From CAYQQJ01 sp964419935 (GTDB lineage: Bacteria; Pseudomonadota; Gammaproteobacteria; Pseudomonadales; Cellvibrionaceae), in the NCBI GenBank assembly GCA_964419935.1, contig CAYQQJ010000001.1, forward strand, positions 124,001 to 188,000: a DNA stretch of 64,000 bases, given 5' to 3'. A model generated the notes under the pieces. That model had not been told where the DNA came from. It worked only from the letters and a program-made list of their open reading frames with translations, and did no database searches. This document shows positions 6,919 to 15,308 of this stretch, piece after piece; positions within the stretch are counted from its first letter, which is position 1; each line of letters begins with the position of its first letter. Position numbers and translations under genes: made by a program.

Positions 6919-8859
6919 TTATTTTTCCTTATAAACCTCTGTAACTTCGTAAACACTGGTGGTGCCACTAACTTCGTTGCCGACGATCAGTAATGGTGTT
7001 CCGCTGGGGGAATCGGCGGCGCTGACAAAGACCAGGCCTTCTGGACCTAAATCACCTGCAGACGCCAGGACAGTATCTGGCTCTTCGGTGGTCCAATCTT
7101 CGCGGCTGTTCAAGTAATCCATAAATTGCGGCGCAGTGGGGTCAGTCACGTCGTACACCATTATTCCGCCCATGCGCTCCAGCCCGATGAAAACCAATAC
7201 CTTTTCACCGAGGGTGCCTATGGCAAGTCCTTCAGATTCCGGTCCTTTAGCATCGCTGCGGGAATCCATCGCGCTGCCTTCGTCGTGCCCACTGTTAAAG
7301 AATTCAGCACAAGGAATCGTGCGTTCCGCACCTAGCATGCAAGCTTCACTGGCGAGGAACTGTTCAAACTGATCGCCAGAATCCCAGACTAACTCGCCGT
7401 TCTCATCCCAGATGGAAATCGAGCGGGCGCCGTAAGAATATAGCGAGTCGTACATGATGCGATCACCCGCTGGATCTTCAACACCTGCTGCAGTGAACAT
7501 CACAGGATCACCGTTGACATCGGTTCGATAGCCCATTGTCCAGGTAATGTTGAGCCGGCCCAGCACATCATCCGCGCGGCAATCGCCGGGGTCACCGTCT
7601 ACGGCGCCACAATAGCCGAAAGTCTCTGGGTTCAGTAATGCACCGGAAGCCAGTGCGGCAAGCTGGGGAGGCAGGTCATCGCCAGCACGGCGAGCAAAGC
7701 CATCCGCGTGTACCAAATGTTTTACGCGAAACTCTTCCACAAAGCCTTGGCTCGCATCACCCGCCCAGTAAGCATCGTTGTCTTCGCCCCAGGCTCGGGC
7801 ATCGCCTTCATTCGCAGTTACCAGGTAAGTCTTGCCGTTCACATCATAGGAGACCATCGCGTCCGGTAAATACAGGCCTCGTACGCCGGGCCAAGTCGCA
7901 ATGTTGATCTTCTGATCGTCGTCGCTCGTATCCAATCCATTTCCTTCAATGGAATGATCCTTATAGCCAAGAGGCAGGATGTCGGTCACTTTTGCGTTGG
8001 CAATGTCGATTTTTGCCAGCGCGTTATTTTCCTGCAACGTCGCCCAGGCCGTACCGCCGTCGGCGGAAACAGCGACATACTCCGGTTCAAAATCCTGTGC
8101 GGCATTAGCCCCAGGGCCATAAATGCGTACGCCAGCTGCGCGGAGCATACTTTCCTGGCCGATGTAGGCTTGGAAATCAGCGGTGCGCACTGTCGGTACA
8201 ACCAGATCCGTCGCGTTTATAATGCTTATTGACCCTTCAGGGTCGACTGAATAGTCGTCACTGGGTTCGCCTTCATTGGCTACCAGTACAAACTTGCCAT
8301 CTGGAGTGAACGTCAACATGTCCGGCAAGGCGCCGACGCCAATATGGCTGATCTTGCCAAGGTCGCCGGCGCGATAAAATCCAACAAAGCCGCTGTCGGT
8401 TTTAACCGCGGCTTCAATGGCCAGGGCAATAATTCCATCGTGAATTGCAACGCTGTTGACGACCGCTCCAGCTGCAATGTCATTCGCATTGATGGAGCCC
8501 ACAATGACAGGCGTATCGGCAACACTCATATCCAACACATCCACTGTGCCGCTTTGAGCATTAACCACAAATGCGCGCTGGCTTTCTGGATCGAACACCG
8601 GGATTTCTGCGGCACTCTCGTCAAACTGTCCAGTACTGTAGCGCCCGAGATAGCTCAACGAAACACTGTTAGCGGCCGCCCCGGAACTTGAGCTGGTGGA
8701 TGATGAGGATGAAGACGAGGACGACGAAGAAGTTGAAGACGATGAACTGGAACTGCTGGACGTTGAATCGGAAGTCCGATTGTTGTCATCATCACCGCCA
8801 CAGCCAGTGAGCGCAGCGAGTAACAATGCAGTTGCGGGAATTATCGGTGCAAATTTCAT
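6919..8859 (-). CDS. Choice-of-anchor I family secreted lipoprotein (beta-propeller, phytase/phosphatase-like) with poly-serine linker
   Basis: The 646-residue product has a lipoprotein signal peptide (LLLAALTGC), a short GDDDNN segment, then about 30 residues of almost pure serine broken by single threonines. Such poly-Ser linkers are characteristic of secreted proteins of Cellvibrio, Saccharophagus and Teredinibacter. The globular part shows WD40/YVTN-type propeller repeats (FDPESQRAFVVNAQSGTVDV, FTPDGKFVLVANEGEPSDDY) and ends in GPEGLVFVSAADSPSGTPLL and VGNEVSGTTSVYEV, as in the choice-of-anchor I domain. Homologues are often annotated as alkaline phosphatase or phytase-like, but no catalytic residue can be named here. 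Single gene with its own terminator. Confidence 0.82.
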   Translation of the reverse strand: MKFAPIIPATALLLAALTGCGGDDDNNRTSDSTSSSSSSSSSTSSSSSSSSSSSTSSSSGAAANSVSLSYLGRYSTGQFDESAAEIPVFDPESQRAFVVNAQSGTVDVLDMSVADTPVIVGSINANDIAAGAVVNSVAIHDGIIALAIEAAVKTDSGFVGFYRAGDLGKISHIGVGALPDMLTFTPDGKFVLVANEGEPSDDYSVDPEGSISIINATDLVVPTVRTADFQAYIGQESMLRAAGVRIYGPGANAAQDFEPEYVAVSADGGTAWATLQENNALAKIDIANAKVTDILPLGYKDHSIEGNGLDTSDDDQKINIATWPGVRGLYLPDAMVSYDVNGKTYLVTANEGDARAWGEDNDAYWAGDASQGFVEEFRVKHLVHADGFARRAGDDLPPQLAALASGALLNPETFGYCGAVDGDPGDCRADDVLGRLNITWTMGYRTDVNGDPVMFTAAGVEDPAGDRIMYDSLYSYGARSISIWDENGELVWDSGDQFEQFLASEACMLGAERTIPCAEFFNSGHDEGSAMDSRSDAKGPESEGLAIGTLGEKVLVFIGLERMGGIMVYDVTDPTAPQFMDYLNSREDWTTEEPDTVLASAGDLGPEGLVFVSAADSPSGTPLLIVGNEVSGTTSVYEVTEVYKEK

Positions 8860-8968
8860 TGGGGCTTAGCCTCTCATTGTTGAATGAGGCCAAGCCTATT
8901 GACACAAGGTGACAATAGAATGACGATTGTGTGACAAGGAACAACTGTAGCGTCGACCAAGGAAAATT

Positions 8969-9700
8969 ATGACCAATTCACAGACAAACCAGCAATCCAA
9001 GTGGCTGTTCGCCTCAGTGTTGGTGGCAACATTACTCGCTTTACCGGTATCCGCTAAAGAATGTGTTGTTCTGCTGCATGGCCTCGCCAGAACGTCTGCA
9101 TCCATGGACAAAATGGAAACTACGCTTTCTGCGAATGGATACCACGTCGTGAACCATGGATATGCTTCCAGAGAAGGAACGATCGCGGATCTCGCAGCAA
9201 CCGAGTTGCCACTTGCACTGAAGAGTTGTGAGGGCTACCGACCCATTAATTTTGTTACCCACTCATTGGGCGGTATTCTCGTCCGCCAATACCTGACAGA
9301 AAAAACCGTAGAAAACCTGGGTAGGGTGGTAATGCTGGGGCCGCCCAACCAAGGCAGTCATGTTGTCGACAACCTTAAAGGCGTACCGGGTTTTGCGTTC
9401 ATCAACGGTGACGCGGGGCAAGAGCTTGGCACCGACAAGCAGAGCGTTCCCAAGCAGCTAGGGCCAGTGGACTTTGAACTTGGCATAATTGCCGGAACGA
9501 AAAGCATTAACCTTGTTCTTTCCACCATGCTGCCTAACCCGGATGATGGCAAAGTGTCTGTTGAACACACCAAAGTTGACGGAATGTCAGATCACATAGC
9601 ACTGCCGGTCAGTCACCCGTTCCTGATGAAAGATGACGACGTCATCGCGCAGGTTCTGGCGTTTCTTATCTCTGGCAAGTTTGCGAGTAGTACACACTGA
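8969..9700 (+). CDS. Secreted lipase/esterase-like alpha/beta-hydrolase
   Basis: The 243-residue protein has a Sec signal peptide (WLFASVLVATLLALPVSA-KE). The alpha/beta-hydrolase core shows VVLLHGLARTSASM (oxyanion), the nucleophile elbow in FVTHSLGGILVRQY (G/T-H-S-L-G-G), LGPPNQGS after it, and DGKVSVEHTKV with SDHIALPVSHPFLM near the C-terminus for the acid and His. This is the pattern of small triacylglycerol-lipase or PGAP1-like enzymes. It starts 109 bp from the divergent choice-of-anchor I gene; a shared regulatory region is plausible but no operator is visible. Confidence 0.82.
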   Translation: MTNSQTNQQSKWLFASVLVATLLALPVSAKECVVLLHGLARTSASMDKMETTLSANGYHVVNHGYASREGTIADLAATELPLALKSCEGYRPINFVTHSLGGILVRQYLTEKTVENLGRVVMLGPPNQGSHVVDNLKGVPGFAFINGDAGQELGTDKQSVPKQLGPVDFELGIIAGTKSINLVLSTMLPNPDDGKVSVEHTKVDGMSDHIALPVSHPFLMKDDDVIAQVLAFLISGKFASSTH

Positions 9701-9748
9701 GTTTGCCATCCGAAATTATGCTCCGAATGCATTCTCGGCAGGTGACCG

Positions 9749-10138
9749 TCAGAATTCAGAGAATGGCCGACTCGCTTGACGTTCCAAGAGAGACCGCAAA
9801 TCGGTAAGACTGTCGATATGAAGCGTCGCCTTGGGTGAGCGAACAACGCCGGGGCGTAGTGTTTGGACGGTGCGGAGTCCGAGGCTGTTTCCCGCTTCGA
9901 TTTCGGATTCGGGATTGTCTCCCACAACGAAAACCTCTTGCGGGCTGTAATTGTTTGTTTCCATGATTTCCTGAAAGTATCCGCGTTTGCCTTTGCGGCC
10001 TGCTTCGTCAATGGCGTCCACGATGATGCCCCTGAACAGGCTCGCGGTGCCGAGAGCGCCAACCTTGCTTTCCTGAAGCTTGCGAAACCCGGTGGTCACC
10101 AAAAATTCCACAGGGCTTGCTTCGGGTCCCTCTGTCGT
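9749..10138 (-). pseudogene. 5'-truncated HAD-superfamily hydrolase remnant
   Basis: The frame encodes the last 130 or so residues of a HAD phosphatase: motif II (FLVTTGFRKLQES), a cap/linker region (GKRGYFQEIMETNNYSPQEV) and motif IV (VVGDNPESEIEAGNSLGLRTV). The N-terminal motif I (DxDxT), which carries the nucleophile, is missing. A stop codon in frame at 10139-10141 closes the upstream side, where the next gene's promoter now lies. No convincing ribosome binding site precedes the first possible start (GTG at 10111). The remnant cannot be an active HAD enzyme. Confidence 0.75.
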
Positions 10139-10187
10139 CTATAACCTAGCCTCTGGTTTCCCTGCCGCCACCCTACGGAGTCTGTTG

Positions 10188-11231
10188 ATGAAATACCTGG
10201 CATTGTTCCTGGCTGTCGTGACAGCTGCCTGTAGTGAATTACCCCGTTCCTCGGATGACACGCCACTGCTCTCCGCGCTTTTGGAAAACCACGAAATCGC
10301 GCATTGGAAGCATGACGCCAAGGGCGCCTACTCCATTATCTTTGACGACTATTGTATGGATGGGGCGCACGGCATTCAGGACTATGCAGCACCCGAGGCC
10401 GACAAGCGCGGCATTATGTTCGGTTTTGGGGTTATTACGAGCCTTTGCAATGAACATGAATGGCAGCGCGCACGGGAAATGATTGCCGCTGGCCACGAGG
10501 CGGTCAACCACAGTCATACGCATCGTTGCGGTATCGTTCAGGATCCCTGGTGTACGGATGAATGGACCGATGCTGAGGTGGATGTGGAGATGGATTTGTC
10601 TACACGCCTGCTCAAGCAACATACCGGGGTTCAGCCCCAGTTTTTTATTTTCCCTTACGATCTTTTTACCCCAGGAAAAGTAGAGCATCTGCGCAGTATC
10701 GGTTACGCGGGCGCGCGCGCGGGTAAAAAACAAGCACTCAATCCGCCGGATTTTACCGAGCCCTTCGCGCTCAACTTCGACGTTAAATTCCCGCCGGACT
10801 CTCTGGCCATGCAAGGCTTTGGGCTCAACGAGTACGTTGATGAAGCCATTGCTACCGGCCAATTTGCGTTTCGTGCGTTCCACGGCGTAGATGATGAATC
10901 CTGGGGTGCCTTAAAGCTGCAAGAGTTGCAGGAGCATTTTGACTACCTACAGCGCAAGCAGGCCAACTACCAACTGTGGGTGGCAACAATCACAGATGTT
11001 ATCAACTACAACCGCGCACGGCGGGAGTGCCGGTTACAAGGTGGTGCAGATGAGCAGGGCGTCTGGCTACGGCTGGATAGTGACGCGGGTTGTCCTGAGC
11101 AAGTGGCGCTGAGTGTGATTCTGCCGGCGTCTTCAGCCATCGATATTGTCAGCGGCCAGGGTGAATCCGTGCCCGCCATAAATGGTACCTACACGCTGCT
11201 GACAGGCCAATCGTATCGAGTGCGGGATTAA
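10188..11231 (+). CDS. Polysaccharide deacetylase (NodB / CE4-like) lipoprotein
   Basis: The ATG at 10188 is preceded by ACGGAG seven bases upstream and opens a lipoprotein signal (MKYLALFLAVVTAAC). The longer frame from 10080 lacks such a site. The catalytic domain has the metal-binding pair in IFDDYCMDG and the HSHTH motif (NHSHTHRC), then FFIFPYDLFTPGKVEHLRSI and a terminal beta-sandwich-like tail. NodB-fold enzymes remove N- or O-acetyl groups from polysaccharides such as chitin, peptidoglycan or acetylated xylan. The setting among GH16, GH5 and GH43 genes favours an extracellular plant or algal polysaccharide, but this is inference. Confidence 0.82.
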   Translation: MKYLALFLAVVTAACSELPRSSDDTPLLSALLENHEIAHWKHDAKGAYSIIFDDYCMDGAHGIQDYAAPEADKRGIMFGFGVITSLCNEHEWQRAREMIAAGHEAVNHSHTHRCGIVQDPWCTDEWTDAEVDVEMDLSTRLLKQHTGVQPQFFIFPYDLFTPGKVEHLRSIGYAGARAGKKQALNPPDFTEPFALNFDVKFPPDSLAMQGFGLNEYVDEAIATGQFAFRAFHGVDDESWGALKLQELQEHFDYLQRKQANYQLWVATITDVINYNRARRECRLQGGADEQGVWLRLDSDAGCPEQVALSVILPASSAIDIVSGQGESVPAINGTYTLLTGQSYRVRD

Positions 11232-11305
11232 TCACAGTGCAAAGTCTGCTTCTATGGGATTGAGTTGCGGTGTCAGATTCCGCATCCGCTTGAAGCAGGA
11301 AGTCA

Positions 11306-11530
11306 CTACACAGCGCCACCGCGCGCAGCGCCTTCCCGGTCCAGTCGGTCCAACTCCTGCTGGTACCGTTCAAGGTCTTCCCAGTCAAACGCAGTGCCTG
11401 TGTGCATGCCCTTGGGGCGCGTGGCGTGTTGACGGGCCAGTGAGCGGAGTGAGTGGTCTCGGTCGTAGTCCAGATCAACTTCGGGAACGTGCTTGACATC
11501 AAATCGCCTTAGAAACTCTGCTACTTTCAT
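11306..11530 (-). CDS. Small charged protein of unknown function
   Basis: An ATG at 11530 with GGAGA eight bases upstream opens a 74-residue frame beginning MKVAEFLRRFDVKHVPEV and rich in Arg, Asp and Glu (LARQHATRPKGM, DWEDLERYQQELDRLDREG). It has no signal peptide or membrane segment. A possible Fur-like site lies just upstream. I do not recognise a family. It is convergent with the deacetylase gene and divergent from the GH5 gene. Confidence 0.55.
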   Translation of the reverse strand: MKVAEFLRRFDVKHVPEVDLDYDRDHSLRSLARQHATRPKGMHTGTAFDWEDLERYQQELDRLDREGAARGGAV

Positions 11531-11546
11531 GGGGATCTCCACGAAT

Positions 11547-11565
11547 AAGATTGATTCTCATTTAA
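11547..11565 (-). promoter_or_regulatory. Weak Fur-box-like sequence upstream of the small gene
   Basis: AAGATTGATTCTCATTTAA carries the TGAT...TCAT half-sites of a Fur box and matches the 19-bp consensus at about 11 positions. It sits 17 bp before the small gene's start. This is suggestive only; the strong Fur box in this window is at 22233. Confidence 0.3.
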
Positions 11566-11807
11566 ATTGTAGTACAGATGGTGCTGAAAGCCACATCTAA
11601 AAAGCAGAAAAGGAAAATTCGAAGAAGGTGGATTCGTTGGATGCACTGCCCCGGTGATGAATCGTGGTGGCTGGTTTCGATAACCTGCCAATAAAGTGTT
11701 CGGCATAGACCTGTACATCGCGGGTGATATACCCTTCACCGTCATAGCTGATAATCGCTAATGAATAATCAACGGTTCGTCGTTCAATGACAATGAAAGA
11801 GATTCTC

Positions 11808-13163
11808 ATGCAAAACCTGGCACAAGCTACCATGGCGGTCCGCACCGTCTTCCGGTTAGCTCTGGTGGTGGGGCTCGCTGCACTGGTTAGCTGTGCTAGC
11901 CAGGATTCGAACAGAGGTGCTGAAAAGGAGCTGAGCCTTTTGTCCACCCAAGGCGTGCGCTGGGTGGATTCGGAAGGCGAAACTATGAGCCTGCGCGGGA
12001 CCAACCTGGGCAACTGGCTGCTGCAGGAGTTTTGGATGATGGCTAACCATAGTGAACAGGTGAATGATCAATGTCGATTGGAGTCCACCCTCGATAAGCG
12101 TTTTGGCTATGCAGAACGTGAACGTCTGATGGAGTTGTTTCGCGATAGCTGGATTACCGAGCGCGACTGGGACTTGCTGGAAGATTTTGGGCTGAATCTT
12201 GTACGAGTTCCATTCAACTACAACCTGATCGAGGACGAACACAACCCTTTTCAATTGCGGGAAGACCCATGGCGATATCTGGATGAGGCCATCGCCCAGG
12301 CCGAAGCTCGCGGCATGTACATCATTCTCGATTTGCACGGTGCTGCCGGCAGCCAGGGCTGGGAGCACCACAGTGGTTGCGCTGGGCGCAACTGGTACTG
12401 GGACGGTGGCAATGGCCAGCCCGCGGCCTACTATCAAAAGCGTTCCCAGTGGCTTTGGGAGCAAATCGCCGAGCGCTACAAGAACAACACGACAGTGGCG
12501 GGGTACGGCTTGCTGAATGAGCCCTGGGGCACCAGCCCCGAAAAGCTCGCCGAGGTGATGGAAGAGCTCTACCATGCGGTGCGCGCCGTCGACCCGAAAC
12601 ACGTGATTATTCTGCCAGGCCACAACGACGGTTTCGAAGCGTATGGCGTTCCCGCCGAGCGCGGCATGGTCAATGTCGCCATAGATATGCACCCCTATCC
12701 CGGCTTCTTCGGATGGGGCGAACCCACATTGGACGTCCACCGTGCGTGGCTCACCTGTGGTAAAGGTGGCTATCATAGTCTGTGCGACTGGCGCGAGCAG
12801 CTAAGCCGTATAGACACAGCGTTTTTGGTAGGGGAGTTCCAGCCATGGGCAGCGTTGGGTGAGCAGCTGGGCGGCAAAATTGCGCGTGTCAGCTACGACG
12901 CATACATTGCCCTCGGTTGGGCCACCACCAGTTGGTCTTATAAGGTATTATCTAACGAGGGCGGTCAAGGCGATGGCGTTTGGGGGATGGTGACGAATCA
13001 GAAGCCATTACCCGCTATCGACTTCACTACCGCCTCAATTGACGAAATAGAGGCCCGTTTCCGCTACTTCGCCACCTTGAGATACGACGTTCATCAAGGC
13101 TTAATGTACTGGCTCAACGCTAAAGAGGCGCCGGTATTATTCCCACTGGTACAACCGAGATAA
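11808..13163 (+). CDS. Lipoprotein glycoside hydrolase family 5 (exo-beta-1,3-glucanase / cellulase-like)
   Basis: GH5 enzymes retain configuration while cleaving beta-glucosidic bonds. The N-terminus is a lipoprotein signal (FRLALVVGLAALVSC). Start choice is uncertain: ATGs at 11787, 11793, 11808 and 11832 are in frame, and 11808 has AAAGAGA upstream. The domain opens with SLRGTNLGNWLLQEFWM, typical of fungal-type exo-1,3-glucanases of GH5. It shows the acid/base in GLLNEPWG and the nucleophile in FLVGEFQPW, with conserved His in IDMHPYPGFFGWG. Together with the GH16 laminarinase-like lipoprotein upstream this suggests laminarin breakdown. It probably forms an operon with the GH43 gene 25 bp downstream. 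Confidence 0.87.
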   Translation: MQNLAQATMAVRTVFRLALVVGLAALVSCASQDSNRGAEKELSLLSTQGVRWVDSEGETMSLRGTNLGNWLLQEFWMMANHSEQVNDQCRLESTLDKRFGYAERERLMELFRDSWITERDWDLLEDFGLNLVRVPFNYNLIEDEHNPFQLREDPWRYLDEAIAQAEARGMYIILDLHGAAGSQGWEHHSGCAGRNWYWDGGNGQPAAYYQKRSQWLWEQIAERYKNNTTVAGYGLLNEPWGTSPEKLAEVMEELYHAVRAVDPKHVIILPGHNDGFEAYGVPAERGMVNVAIDMHPYPGFFGWGEPTLDVHRAWLTCGKGGYHSLCDWREQLSRIDTAFLVGEFQPWAALGEQLGGKIARVSYDAYIALGWATTSWSYKVLSNEGGQGDGVWGMVTNQKPLPAIDFTTASIDEIEARFRYFATLRYDVHQGLMYWLNAKEAPVLFPLVQPR

Positions 13164-13188
13164 GAAAAAACATTTTTGAGGTCAATTG

Positions 13189-14184
13189 ATGAATGTTTCC
13201 CATTTAGGCACGCGAGTTTTACTTTTAGTTGCGGGAGTGCTTGCTATCCACGGCTGCGCCAGCAACGCGGATGAGCAAGCGGCCGGCAACCCCATTTTCC
13301 CTGGTTGGTATGCGGACCCCGAGGTTGCTATTTTCGATGATGAGTACTGGGTTTATCCCACGTTCTCCGCACCTTTCGATGATCAGGTATTTATGGATGC
13401 GTTCTCTTCGTCTGATTTGGTGAATTGGGAAAAGCATTCGAAAATTATAGAGGCCGAAGATGTGTCCTGGGCCCATCGCGCAATGTGGGCGCCTTCGATT
13501 TTGAAAAAAGATAGCAAATACTATTTGTTCTTCGGTGCCAATGATATCAAGAACAATGATCAACCCGGTGGCATCGGTGTGGCTGTGTCGGATACACCGG
13601 AAGGCCCCTTCGTTGATTTACTCGGGGAGCCGCTGATCGGTGAAATTCACAATGGCGCGCAGCCCATAGACCAGTTTGTGTTTCAGGATATTGATGGCCA
13701 GTACTATATGTTTTATGGCGGCTGGGGCCATTGCAACGTGGTCAAATTGAAAGATGATTTTACTGGGCTTGTTCCACACGACGATGGCGAGATATTTAAA
13801 GAAGTGACGCCGGAAAATTATGTGGAAGGTTCGTTCATGTTTATGCGCGACGGAAAGTATTATTTCATGTGGTCCGAGGGCGAATGGGCTGGCCCGGACT
13901 ACAGCGTTGCCTATGCCATAGCGGACAAACCCACAGGACCTTTCAAGCGTATAGACAAAATTCTGCAACAGGACATGAGCATCGCCACCGGTGCGGGCCA
14001 CCATTCAGTGCTCAAAATTCCAGGTGAGGATGAATGGTATGTTGTTTATCATCGCCGTCCGCTGGATGAGACGGACATGAACTCCCGCGAGGTGGCCATC
14101 GACCGCATGTACTTTGATGAAAATGGTTACATAAAACCTGTGAAAATCACTGACGAGGGTGTTACGGCCAGGCCGCTTGATTGA
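13189..14184 (+). CDS. Lipoprotein glycoside hydrolase family 43
   Basis: GH43 enzymes are inverting beta-xylosidases, arabinofuranosidases or galactosidases with a five-bladed propeller. The 331-residue protein starts at ATG 13189, eight bases after GAGG, with a lipobox at IHGC. Catalytic candidates are visible: the base Asp in GWYADPEVAIF, the pKa-modulating Asp region near WAPSILKKDSKYYLFF, and the acid Glu in NYVEGSFMFMRDGKYYFMWS. The end (YVVYHRRPLDETDMNSREVAIDR) is also typical. Substrate cannot be decided from sequence alone. The gene follows the GH5 gene closely and is probably cotranscribed. Confidence 0.87.
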   Translation: MNVSHLGTRVLLLVAGVLAIHGCASNADEQAAGNPIFPGWYADPEVAIFDDEYWVYPTFSAPFDDQVFMDAFSSSDLVNWEKHSKIIEAEDVSWAHRAMWAPSILKKDSKYYLFFGANDIKNNDQPGGIGVAVSDTPEGPFVDLLGEPLIGEIHNGAQPIDQFVFQDIDGQYYMFYGGWGHCNVVKLKDDFTGLVPHDDGEIFKEVTPENYVEGSFMFMRDGKYYFMWSEGEWAGPDYSVAYAIADKPTGPFKRIDKILQQDMSIATGAGHHSVLKIPGEDEWYVVYHRRPLDETDMNSREVAIDRMYFDENGYIKPVKITDEGVTARPLD

Positions 14185-14354
14185 AACCACCCGAATCTTC
14201 CGGCGAGGGGAGGGTGGCATGGGCCAACGCAGTCAGCCGCAGTCAGCCGCGTTTTTTCCTCACAAGGGCGCAGGCCAAGGTTGATACCGGTATTTCTGGT
14301 CACCGGCCTGTTAACCATATTGCGTCAGGGGTGAATATGGCGGAAAGCGCCCAT

Positions 14355-15302
14355 TCACAGCTCGCTTTTCCTGGTGGCCCCTTCCAGGCTCCGTTGCTCC
14401 ATAGTGGCAGAAACCTTCTCAAACGATTGCTGCAGGCTATCTATCACTGCTCGGGTCTTCGCGGGCATGGAGTCACGGCTGGGGGCAACGGCATAAACGC
14501 TGTATCTGGGGCATTCCCACTTCGGCAGTAGTGCAGTCAGACGTCCCCGGTGCAGCTCCTCCTGAATCTCGGGCTCGGGTAACAGCGCATAGCCCAGGCC
14601 ATCTCGCACGAATTGAATCACCACTTGCATATTGTCCAGCATCATCCGCGGCTCTGGGAGCGGTGCGGTCTCTCCCGTGTCGGCGTGGCGCATTTTATCG
14701 CTAAACCGGCTCGACTGAGCGTGGCCGATAAGCTGGTTTTCAGGAAGGTCGAACGGCGACGTCAAAGGTTGTTTGGCCAGCAGATGGTCCGACGCCACGC
14801 ACAATACCAATCGCCAGTCCACCAGGTGCCGCGCAATCATCGACGAGTCGGACAATGGTCCGATCTGAATCGCAAGATCGGCCCCGGCGGCGATAAGATC
14901 CGGTGGATCATCGGTGAAACTCAGGTCCAGCCGGAGCTTTGGGAAATTGTGCAGCAATTGCATCAGTGGTTGGCTTAACAGGCCGCCACCGAACCCCACC
15001 GGAGCAATGAGTTTCAGTTTGCCGGAAGGCGTTTGCTGCAGTTGGGCAATTTCCTCCTGTGCCTTGCCCGCAGTTTCCAGAATGGCACGGCAGCAGTGGT
15101 ATTGGATTTTTCCTGCCTCGGTCAATGTGAGCTGGCGGGTGCTGCGGTTGAACAAGCTAATCCCCAACTCCTGCTCCAACTTTTGCAGCTGTTGGCTCAC
15201 GGCGGAAGTAGTCATATGCAAATCTCTGGCGGCGGCACTCATCTGCCCCAGCTCCACAGTGCGGGTAAAGACCCGAAGCGTACGGATTATTTTCGCGTTC
15301 AT
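14355..15302 (-). CDS. LysR-family transcriptional regulator
   Basis: The 315-residue protein has the LysR N-terminal winged helix-turn-helix (LRVFTRTVELGQMSAAARDL, TSAVSQQLQKLEQELGISLF) followed by the effector-binding periplasmic-binding-like domain (LIAPVGFGGGL, FVRDGLGYALLPEPEIQ). What is odd is its 5' end: the base before its ATG is already inside the truncated TonB receptor frame on the other strand. Hence no native promoter, operator or ribosome binding site remains, and no Shine-Dalgarno sequence is visible. It may be silent or expressed from an accidental promoter. Its original target is unknown. Confidence 0.85.
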   Translation of the reverse strand: MNAKIIRTLRVFTRTVELGQMSAAARDLHMTTSAVSQQLQKLEQELGISLFNRSTRQLTLTEAGKIQYHCCRAILETAGKAQEEIAQLQQTPSGKLKLIAPVGFGGGLLSQPLMQLLHNFPKLRLDLSFTDDPPDLIAAGADLAIQIGPLSDSSMIARHLVDWRLVLCVASDHLLAKQPLTSPFDLPENQLIGHAQSSRFSDKMRHADTGETAPLPEPRMMLDNMQVVIQFVRDGLGYALLPEPEIQEELHRGRLTALLPKWECPRYSVYAVAPSRDSMPAKTRAVIDSLQQSFEKVSATMEQRSLEGATRKSEL

Positions 15303-15308
15303 GCCAGC

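Noticed and set aside
11597..12013. Minus-strand frame of 138 codons overlapping the GH5 start (possible small gene from 11809)
   Set aside because: The first half is plain antisense of GH5 coding sequence. The part from ATG 11809 looks somewhat protein-like but has only a weak CAGG before it and overlaps the neighbouring start, so I could not support it as a gene.
11856..12776. 306-codon minus-strand frame across the GH5 gene
   Set aside because: Shadow frame; the plus strand carries the GH5 catalytic motifs at the same positions.
15033..15308. Upstream extension of the TonB receptor frame
   Set aside because: This part is antisense to the conserved LysR DNA-binding domain, so it is not receptor coding sequence even though the frame is open.
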